Shown piece by piece: positions 57,549 to 64,000 of a DNA stretch of 64,000 nucleotides (the first letter of the stretch is position 1; every line of letters begins with the position of its first letter). This stretch comes from Nevskia soli DSM 19509 (GTDB taxonomy: Bacteria; Pseudomonadota; Gammaproteobacteria; Nevskiales; Nevskiaceae). The position numbers and the translations under genes were made by a program. The DNA lies in NCBI RefSeq assembly GCF_000711955.1, contig NZ_JONR01000009.1, forward strand, positions 136,601 through 200,600, in the 5' to 3' direction. Below the pieces are notes generated by a model that worked only from the letters and a program-made list of their open reading frames with translations, searched no databases and was not told the origin of the DNA.

Positions 57549-57790
57549 TCAAATAGATTCGCTTGCATGCCGCCCGTGGGTGCCCGTCGTGGTCATTTCT
57601 ATACGGCGAGCACCCATGGCCTTCGTTGCAGGCGTTGTCTTTGATGTTCGCATGCTCGGCGCGCAATGAGCACATTCAGCGTCGGCAAAACCAGTTATTG
57701 ACGCAGAATGCCGGGCTTTCCGAACGGAATTCCGGTCGCCGATACTCCACGCAGACTTTCCGGGTACCAGGCCCAACAGATAGCCGGGTC
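57549..57790. other. Short gap without a recognisable gene
   Basis: About 240 bases between the element and the stop of the universal stress protein gene; no feature seen. Confidence 0.4.
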
Positions 57791-58660
57791 TTAATGAACG
57801 ACGAGAAGCGGCAAGTCGCCCCACAGCAGCGCCGAATCCGTACAGCCACCGAACAGCATCTCCCTGATGGGCCCGCGATTGTACCCACCCATCACTACCA
57901 GGTCTGCACGACAGTCGTGGGCGCCGGACCACAGTACATCCATTGTCGGCCGATCACCGGCAAGCAACGTCCTGACCTGTACATGCACATCGTGCCATTC
58001 CAAATACGCGACCAGCGCCTGAATCGAAGCCTGTTCGATGCTGTGCCCTTCATCTACGCTCACGAGAATAACCCGCTTCGCATGCTTCAGCAGCGGCACA
58101 GCGGCGGCGACCGCGCGGGCCGATTCTGCAGTGTCCTTCCAGCAAAGCATGATGGTGTCGAACCCCTTGTCGAACACAGCATGTTCCGGCAGGAGGAGCA
58201 GTGGCCTTCCGCCATTCAGCAGGATCCTGGGCGCGAGATCAGCGGGGAAGCCGTTCCCTTCCGACGGCCGCTCCATGACAACCATGTCGTGATAGCGCGC
58301 GAGGAAAGACAAGCGCTCCACGGGAGCGCCTCGAACCTGCAGAAATCCAGCCGAAACTCCGGCGTGCGGGATCGTTGCGCCAACCAGAAGGCCGTGATTG
58401 CCGCAAAAGTCCGCGAAATGGCGTATCGCGTCCGCGGCCTGAGGGTCGCCGCATTGCGCAAAGCGATCCATAGCCTCGTGCAATGCGGCCCCCGTCATTG
58501 GCACATCCTCAGGCATTTGGGCGAACGCCAATGCGGTGCCCGCGGGGTTATGGCAACAATTGATATGGCCGCCAAAGGGACGCGCAATGGCGAGTGCCAC
58601 ATCCAGCACCGTTCTATCGGCGCCTCCTCCGTTCAACAGCGCCAGAATGGTCTTGATCAT
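57791..58660 (-). CDS. Tandem-domain universal stress protein
   Basis: A 289-residue protein with two Usp domains (about 1-145 and 150-289). The second keeps the nucleotide-binding pattern GGYNRGPIREMLFGG and ends LPLLVVH; the first is degenerate. Such UspE-like proteins support survival under stress and oxygen limitation. The ATG of MIKTILALL is used; the frame is open upstream. A one-mismatch FNR-type operator lies about 68 bases upstream. Confidence 0.9.
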   Translation of the reverse strand: MIKTILALLNGGGADRTVLDVALAIARPFGGHINCCHNPAGTALAFAQMPEDVPMTGAALHEAMDRFAQCGDPQAADAIRHFADFCGNHGLLVGATIPHAGVSAGFLQVRGAPVERLSFLARYHDMVVMERPSEGNGFPADLAPRILLNGGRPLLLLPEHAVFDKGFDTIMLCWKDTAESARAVAAAVPLLKHAKRVILVSVDEGHSIEQASIQALVAYLEWHDVHVQVRTLLAGDRPTMDVLWSGAHDCRADLVVMGGYNRGPIREMLFGGCTDSALLWGDLPLLVVH

Positions 58661-58721
58661 GTGCACGAATACCCGGACAGCAGGAAGAACTTGAATATCG
58701 CCGCTTCTGCCGTGGAAGGCT

Positions 58722-58735
58722 TTGACCTGCATCAA
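58722..58735 (-). promoter_or_regulatory. FNR/Anr-type operator, one mismatch
   Basis: TTGACCTGCATCAA, centred about 68 bases before the Usp start. Confidence 0.65.
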
Positions 58736-58921
58736 CCAACATCTGCACCCAGGGATGAAATGTCGATCCAGACCAACCTGCATGCCCACGTCGGCGTCCA
58801 GCGTACAGGCATGCTCAAATCCACTCGTACGCCGCATCAACTCACTTGAGTAATGGCGCCGCGGCTCACAGCGCCAATACCGAAAAAATGGTTAATAAGC
58901 AACAAATCGTCGACATTCGCA

Positions 58922-58935
58922 TTGACCTGCATCAA
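58922..58935 (+). promoter_or_regulatory. FNR/Anr-type operator, one mismatch
   Basis: A second TTGACCTGCATCAA, centred about 65 bases before a 34-codon ORF, the same spacing seen for known targets here. Confidence 0.6.
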
Positions 58936-58993
58936 AGTCGATTCCGGCTTCGACGCTTAGCCTTGAACGATCACGAAAGACTTGGAGACTGCC

Positions 58994-59098
58994 ATGGTTG
59001 GTGCTGCAGACCTGCTATCCATCGAGACCGCGGATGCGCCCAAGGGAGCCGTCACCAAGGTGAATGAATGGCTTCTGCACAAGGCACCATGCGCGTAG
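58994..59098 (+). CDS. Possible 34-residue small protein
   Basis: The frame begins MVGAADLLSIETADAPKG and ends KAPCA. GGAG lies seven bases before ATG, and an FNR-type operator is correctly placed upstream. It could be a genuine microprotein or the start of a gene lost by mutation. No family is recognised. Confidence 0.35.
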   Translation: MVGAADLLSIETADAPKGAVTKVNEWLLHKAPCA

Positions 59099-59247
59099 GC
59101 AATCAACCATCCAAGGTTTTCACAAATGATCTCCTTTCATGCTTGATCGCGCTACGCTCATCGGCACCACAGACTTCCGGCTGATCATATTTTCCGATCA
59201 AGGACCCGCCATGGAAGGTTACCCACCAGCACACGCGCTTACGGTTC

Positions 59248-59487
59248 ATGTATATGGATATCAATAAATTCAGGCAACGAAATCAGTTGCTGTCGCAACA
59301 GCTGGAGCAAATTGCGCAGAATGAGATTGCGGCACTGAAGCTGCAAATCAGGCGGGATTTCGACCCCGCGGCTCGCGACTTGCTGGCAGCGCAGGAGCGA
59401 CTCCTCAACGCGACAGAGCGGATGCTCGATGCCGCCAGCTTGGGAACACAGGCCGGTACAGCGTTTAAAACCACCATGACGGCATAA
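59248..59487 (+). CDS. Small helical (coiled-coil) protein, unknown
   Basis: A 79-residue protein, mostly one or two amphipathic helices rich in Gln, Leu, Ala and Glu (RQRNQLLSQQLEQIAQ and LLAAQERLLNATERML). No membrane segment. The start could also be the ATG two codons later. No ribosome binding site is clear. It is not recognised as a family member. Confidence 0.45.
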   Translation: MYMDINKFRQRNQLLSQQLEQIAQNEIAALKLQIRRDFDPAARDLLAAQERLLNATERMLDAASLGTQAGTAFKTTMTA

Positions 59488-60004
59488 TCGAGGCGCTTGG
59501 TCGTTGCACGATCACTGAAAACAGCGATGCCAATCCATCCAAGCATGCTAGAGAGTGCATCACTCTTGATGCTGACGCAGCCTTGATAGGCCGATCGGCA
59601 AAGGTTGCATCGAGCGACCTCTCGCGTCCGCTCTTTCCTGCCAGCGACATCATGAGGCCCGACCCCGACCGCACAACCGCACTTGAGCAGCAACCAGTGA
59701 ACAGAACGGTACCGGGCGGATTTTCGCCATCTCGGATGCCCCTTATAGAGCAGCCGCTCCTGAATTATGCTCGCCACGGCAAATAGCCGGCAAGTTGGCG
59801 CTTTTCACCGTACGCCACAGTCTGGTTTCGAATCAGCTTCTGCGAAAAGTGTGACGGAATTCACACTTGCAGCACCACCGGTCGGAAGATCAATGCCGTC
59901 CAGTAAGACGCAACTCAAGTCAGGGGAATATCCTAGTTCACCTCTCGATTGTTGCGGAGCAGCATGACCGCCCGCGGCTAAGCATCAAAAAAGGGCTATT
60001 TGCA
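59488..60004. other. Region without a recognisable gene
   Basis: About 520 bases before the first PAS-GGDEF gene; open frames here have no start signals and no family pattern, and no FNR-type site was found. Confidence 0.4.
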
Positions 60005-61225
60005 ATGACCGATTCGGGAGTGGGGGCGCAAGAACAAAGACATTTTTCGCCGGGTCGGCGAGCCGAGGATAAGTTGCTTGCGGAACACGCGAATCAGGGA
60101 CGATTGTTCCGAGCCCTGGTGAACTCCGCCTGCGATGGTATTGTCGGGCTGAACCTCGACGGCTCCGTGCTGGTCTGGAACCATGGCGCAGAGAAACTCT
60201 TCGGCTACTCCGAGAGCGAGGTAGCCGGCACCGATATCGCCAAGCTGTTCAATTTCGAACATGATTGGTGGAGTCACGGAGTACGCCATTGGGAAGGCTC
60301 GCAATTGCACCGCGATGGACACACGCTCGAGGTGGCGATCGAATCGTCACCGGTTCTTGACGACCCCCTGCAAAAGCCAGAGCATTTCGTCTGGATCGTG
60401 CGCGACATCACGGCCCGAGCGCGCTGGGCTTACCAGCTGCAGATGCGCCAGGCCGAACTGCAGGAAGAGGCGCGGACCGATCCACTCACGGGCGCCGCTA
60501 ACCGGCGCCGAATGGAAGAAGTGCTGCAGGTTGAGCTGAGCCGTGCCCAGCGCCATTCGACCAGCCTGAGCCTCCTGCTGATCGATCTTGACCATCTCAA
60601 GGCCATCAACGATCAGCATAGCCATGTAATCGGTGACGCCGCGATCAAGGTCTTTGCGGATGTGATACAAAAGCAGTTACGCATCTGTGATTTGCTGGCG
60701 CGTTTGGGCGGCGACGAGTTCGTTGTGCTCATGCCGGATACCGACAGCATGGAAGCAGGCGCCTGCGCCCTCCGCTTACAATCCGCACTGGACAAAGCGA
60801 CCGTGCCCAACCTGCCAAGCAAGCTCACGGCAAGCCTCGGGATCGCCGTCTACCGCAACGGTGAATCCGCAGATACCTTGCTACGCCGGGCAGATCAGGC
60901 GCTGTACAGGGCCAAGCAGAACGGGCGCAACTGCGCGGTTCACTGGGAGGACATGAAGCCCATCGTTGCCGATACCGCGCGCGACGACCTGCCGCGAAGG
61001 GCCTTGTTGCGGCAGATTATTGAGGACGCTTTGCGCGAAGGCCGACAGCTGCGTCTGAACTGCCGCAACTACTCCCGCGTGGTGGTGCCGCATGCGCTGG
61101 AGGGAGGCGATGACGATCCAATTCTTGTCGCCTGGCAACTGAACGGGGGCTGCGAGTCCGGCATCACTACCGGACTAAAGCGCTTTCACCTGTCGGAAAT
61201 CCAGGGGCTCAGCCCTTACCCCTGA
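60005..61225 (+). CDS. PAS-GGDEF diguanylate cyclase with WYL-like C-terminal domain
   Basis: A 406-residue cytoplasmic protein. The PAS domain spans about 33-145 (GIVGLNLDGSVLVWNHGAEKLFGY). The GGDEF domain spans about 155-318, with GGDEF intact at about 235-239, so cyclic di-GMP synthesis is likely. After it about 75 residues (DALREGRQLRLNCRNY, RVVVPHALEG, FHLSEIQGL) resemble a WYL ligand-binding fold, an unusual fusion inferred by eye. No membrane segment. Confidence 0.87.
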   Translation: MTDSGVGAQEQRHFSPGRRAEDKLLAEHANQGRLFRALVNSACDGIVGLNLDGSVLVWNHGAEKLFGYSESEVAGTDIAKLFNFEHDWWSHGVRHWEGSQLHRDGHTLEVAIESSPVLDDPLQKPEHFVWIVRDITARARWAYQLQMRQAELQEEARTDPLTGAANRRRMEEVLQVELSRAQRHSTSLSLLLIDLDHLKAINDQHSHVIGDAAIKVFADVIQKQLRICDLLARLGGDEFVVLMPDTDSMEAGACALRLQSALDKATVPNLPSKLTASLGIAVYRNGESADTLLRRADQALYRAKQNGRNCAVHWEDMKPIVADTARDDLPRRALLRQIIEDALREGRQLRLNCRNYSRVVVPHALEGGDDDPILVAWQLNGGCESGITTGLKRFHLSEIQGLSPYP

Positions 61226-61368
61226 TTTGGTTCAAGACGTTTCAGAAAGGGACATTCGGGCACCTTGAACCCCTACCCATGCAAGGTCAATACAGTCCGC
61301 CACACCCGGGCCTTGTCCGGCTTCGTGCACGATTCTTATTTGTCATCCGCCGCGCTACAACGAAGGCG

Positions 61369-62433
61369 CTAATTCCACCCGGCCGATTCGCTCGCATAGA
61401 CGGCCCCGGTCGTGGGGCTCCAGGAAACGGTACGATTCCGCCCCGCCCTCTTGGCGGCATAGAGCGCCTGGTCGGCGCGCTTGAGTAGCGCTGTGGGCCG
61501 CTCTCCTGAACAATGCTCCGAAACACCGAAGCTGGCCGTGATGACACGAGGCAACATCGGAGCGCAGCCCCTCTGCAAGGCGCCGCGCACCCGCTCGATC
61601 CAGGCATGGGCTTCGGCCCGTGTCGTGTCCGGCATGAGGATGAGGAACTCATCGCCGCCCAACCGGGCCAAGAAGTCACAGGCACGAAGCCGCCCCTGGA
61701 TAAAACCGGCAAATGCGCATAAAGCCGAATCTCCCGCGGCGTGGCCGAAATCGTCGTTGATGCTTTTGAGATTGTCGACATCGGCCAACACAAGGCTCAG
61801 GGCACCGCCGTGCCGGTTCGCACGGCTGCTTTCGGCTTCCAGAGCTTGCTCAAGACGGCGACGATTGGCAACGCCGGTCAAAGGGTCTGTCAGCGCATCC
61901 TGACGCAGACGATCCTCCAGACGTTGCTGCTCGCGCGCGGCACGCACCTGCAGAGTGATATCACGAATGACCCACAACGTTCCGAGCTGCCTTGCGGATT
62001 GATCAAATATGGGCGATGACTCGATCGACACGTCAACCACCTTTCCGGATTTGTGCCTTTTTACTGTGTGCCACTGCCGCATCTCCTGGGTGAGCCAAGT
62101 CGCCTCTTGAAAGGGGTAGCCCGATGCGATGGATTTCTCCGGCGTAAGAAAGCAGATGGCACGCCCTCTCGTTTCATCCTCGGAATAACCGAACATCACT
62201 TCGGCGGCACGATTCCAGTCCCGAACTGTGCCATCCATCGACAATGCAATGATGGCATCAGCCGCAGCGTCGATGAGGTGCCGATAACGAGCACCCAGTT
62301 CCGCCATCGCCGCGAGCGTCTGATCCTCACGTCGGCGGAGCCCGCCTCTCTTCTCTTGTTGTGATTCGCAGTCGCCGCCGTTGGATTTTCCTTGCGGCGG
62401 CTTCAGAGCGTCAGTCTGGCAATTTGCACTCAT
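61369..62433 (-). CDS. PAS-GGDEF diguanylate cyclase
   Basis: A 354-residue protein. A charged N-terminus leads to a PAS domain with PAC-like end (about 45-170) and a GGDEF domain with RLGGDEFLILMP, GGDEF at 259-263. It ends shortly after the domain, without the WYL-like tail of its convergent neighbour. A one-mismatch FNR-type operator lies about 58 bases upstream, linking cyclic di-GMP to the regulon. Confidence 0.92.
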   Translation of the reverse strand: MSANCQTDALKPPQGKSNGGDCESQQEKRGGLRRREDQTLAAMAELGARYRHLIDAAADAIIALSMDGTVRDWNRAAEVMFGYSEDETRGRAICFLTPEKSIASGYPFQEATWLTQEMRQWHTVKRHKSGKVVDVSIESSPIFDQSARQLGTLWVIRDITLQVRAAREQQRLEDRLRQDALTDPLTGVANRRRLEQALEAESSRANRHGGALSLVLADVDNLKSINDDFGHAAGDSALCAFAGFIQGRLRACDFLARLGGDEFLILMPDTTRAEAHAWIERVRGALQRGCAPMLPRVITASFGVSEHCSGERPTALLKRADQALYAAKRAGRNRTVSWSPTTGAVYASESAGWN

Positions 62434-62484
62434 AATTTCATTACATAGCTTTTTTAATAATCTCTATATCATCGATCCGTGGCA

Positions 62485-62498
62485 TTGACTTGGATCAA
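62485..62498 (-). promoter_or_regulatory. FNR/Anr-type operator, one mismatch
   Basis: TTGACTTGGATCAA, centred about 58 bases before the second PAS-GGDEF gene. Confidence 0.65.
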
Positions 62499-62659
62499 TT
62501 GGGTGATCAGCTTGCTCGAGTCGAGCGGAGCCCAAGCCGGGCTCTTCCCTTCGGATCCGGAAACACCCAATACGCTTATAAATCAGGGCTATGGTTGACT
62601 TAACAAGCAAACCGCCTTCCAAAACAGAACGCATACAATACTCATGGAGACTTAGTTGT

Positions 62660-63043
62660 TTACGGAACACAAGACCGAGCTATGGCATTCTCGATGATTG
62701 CCTCGACCGTGCGGGCATCAAGCGGCTTATGTAAAACCGCGCTCGATCCGGCAGCATTGACCAATCCGTTCTGAGCAGACGCTGGATCACCGGCCATCAT
62801 CACAACCGGTATTCTGATTCCGCGCGCCGTCAACGCCTCCTGGAGATCCGCATCATGAGCTTTTGGCATGCGCAAATCGACGATCACGCAATCCGCAGGA
62901 TTGTATGAAAAGGCTCTCAAGCATTCTTCAACAGACGCAAATGAGCGAGCTCTCATCCCCTGCGCCTTCAGTATCAGGCACGTCACAGACCGGGCGGCTG
63001 CATCGTCATCGACCACATAGATCAGATATTTATTCACTTTCAC
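62660..63043 (-). CDS. Single-domain response regulator
   Basis: A 127-residue receiver with acidic triad in VVDDD, phosphoacceptor Asp in CVIVDLRMP and conserved Lys in LHKPL, so normal phosphorylation is expected. There is no output domain, so it likely works by protein contact, perhaps with the neighbouring GGDEF proteins. The start is a GTG with GGGAGG five bases upstream; the frame is open further. No kinase gene is in view. Confidence 0.85.
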   Translation of the reverse strand: MKVNKYLIYVVDDDAAARSVTCLILKAQGMRARSFASVEECLRAFSYNPADCVIVDLRMPKAHDADLQEALTARGIRIPVVMMAGDPASAQNGLVNAAGSSAVLHKPLDARTVEAIIENAIARSCVP

Positions 63044-63736
63044 CGCGGCCTCCCACACCCACCTAACCGGTGATCCCAACGCCCCACTCACCCGAAACAA
63101 CTCCCCGACAACGTAGGACCTACTCGATTGAATCCGGCAAAACATTCACGCCGACTTTCTTCAGGCGGTTGTGAAGACATCGTCTGCCTGAAAGCTCTTT
63201 TTTGAAACTAGGATTTATCCCAGGCGACAAGCCGGAAATTCAGCGCACCGCTCCACCGAGAGGTCGGACGGACTCGCTCATGCTGGCATCTTCCATACCT
63301 GCCGCCGCCCGAGTCGGCGCATCTCGGCGTGCGCAATCCCAAAGATTCTGGTTCGGCGGCCGTAGGCCTCGCGCTATTGGTCGCCGGGGTCGAGCGGGTG
63401 AAAATTCATCGGCAATGATTGCAGCCGATTCCAAATTCGATTCAGTGTCACTGATTCGGTGACTACGTCGCGCGTGTAGTCGACCGACTGACTCCTCCGG
63501 TATCACGTCAAGACGGCGGCTCCATTGAGAATGCCGACCACCGAGCTGTCATGCGTATTATAGAAAAGCGATAGCATCGTCCCCGGATTCCCTCAGGCCC
63601 TTGTACCGGGTGCCTGAGTCACCTACGGCCTTGATCCAGATCAAGGCACGCCGCGACGATCGGCAATAGCTTGGCCGGAATCCCAAGTCGCATTTGTGCG
63701 TATGCGTCCGCGCCGCAGCCGATCGGAGAAGTCCCG
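63044..63736. other. Region without a recognisable gene
   Basis: About 690 bases between the receiver and the flavin oxidoreductase gene. Only the operator near its right end was recognised. Confidence 0.45.
63631..63644 (+). promoter_or_regulatory. FNR/Anr-type operator, perfect
   Basis: TTGATCCAGATCAA, centred about 100 bases before the Old Yellow Enzyme gene. Confidence 0.75.
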
Positions 63737-64000
63737 GTGATCCCTTCAAGAATCCTGTTTGCCCCCTACGCCCTGGAAAACCTGATGCTGGCCAACCGGA
63801 TCGTGATGGCGCCAATGACGCGCTGCAGGATGATCGCTCCGTCCTATGCGCCCAGGCAGACAACCAAGACCTACTACACGCAACGCGCTTCGGCAGGGCT
63901 TATCGTCTCGGAGGGCATTGTCGTATCCAGGCAGGCGCGCGGCTACAGCAATACCCCGGGCCTGTATACCGCCACGCAGGTGCGGGCATGGAAGCGGGTT
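63737..64000 (+). CDS. Old Yellow Enzyme-family NADH:flavin oxidoreductase, N-terminal part
   Basis: The first 88 codons of a gene that runs off the window. LANRIVMAPMTRCRM and YYTQRASAGLIVSEG are the FMN-binding start of the family (NemA, xenobiotic reductase). It reduces activated alkenes or nitro-compounds using NAD(P)H. The GTG start has GGAGAAG six bases upstream. A perfect FNR-type site precedes it. Confidence 0.9.
   Translation, partial: MIPSRILFAPYALENLMLANRIVMAPMTRCRMIAPSYAPRQTTKTYYTQRASAGLIVSEGIVVSRQARGYSNTPGLYTATQVRAWKRV

Larger units (their letters stand above)
58661..58993. other. Interval with two FNR-type operators
   Basis: This interval separates the Usp gene from a small ORF and contains two operators of identical sequence (58722-58735 and 58922-58935). 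Confidence 0.5.

Overview
The window is GC-rich DNA from a gammaproteobacterium. The strongest placement clue is the rhlB / trxA-rho arrangement together with an mtnBDC methionine-salvage cluster, which suggests a Xanthomonadales/Nevskiales-type lineage (inference; no rRNA or tRNA gene was recognised).

Layout. 1-9.7 kb is core chromosome: methionine salvage (mtnB end, mtnD, mtnC), a methyltransferase, a D,D-carboxypeptidase/cysQ pair, a HAD nucleotidase, rhlB diverging from trxA-rho (Rho has an Asn/Gly-rich extension), and a LysR gene diverging from two tiny genes. A 370-bp MITE-like element ends inside the 3' end of lysR. 10-17.5 kb carries a kdpA remnant, an array of hairpins and a four-gene exporter operon (outer-membrane factor, HlyD adaptor, RbbA-like fused ABC, ABC-2 permease). 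18.5-24.4 kb holds a 1409-aa FN3 protein of unknown role, an integrase relic, a trypsin-like protease and a degenerate receiver protein, so this part looks like an insertion region.

From about 25 kb to the right edge the content is stress and dormancy genes: envelope genes (Lpp-like lipoprotein, L,D-transpeptidase, BON lipoprotein, MgtA, flippase-like protein), a phosphoribosyltransferase/erythromycin-esterase pair, PolX, two Hsp20 proteins, a nitroreductase, a dienelactone-hydrolase-like protein, a hibernation-factor-like protein, two c-type cytochromes, a SprT-like metallopeptidase, Lon, an APH/P-loop kinase, FtsH plus a broken ftsH, a second complete exporter operon, a tandem universal stress protein, two PAS-GGDEF proteins, a lone receiver and an Old Yellow Enzyme.

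The unifying signal is a set of FNR/Anr-type operators (TTGAT-N4-ATCAA). Seven perfect and six single-mismatch copies, plus two weaker ones, lie between 17.5 and 63.7 kb, nearly all in front of these genes, and none was found in the first 17 kb. The gene set resembles the DosR dormancy regulon of Mycobacterium tuberculosis, down to a divergent hsp20/nitroreductase pair sharing one operator. I therefore read the right three quarters as an oxygen- or NO-responsive dormancy island run by an FNR-family regulator not encoded in this window. Two MITE-like elements with covarying hairpins, a solo element end and several pseudogenes show that the region has been actively rearranged.
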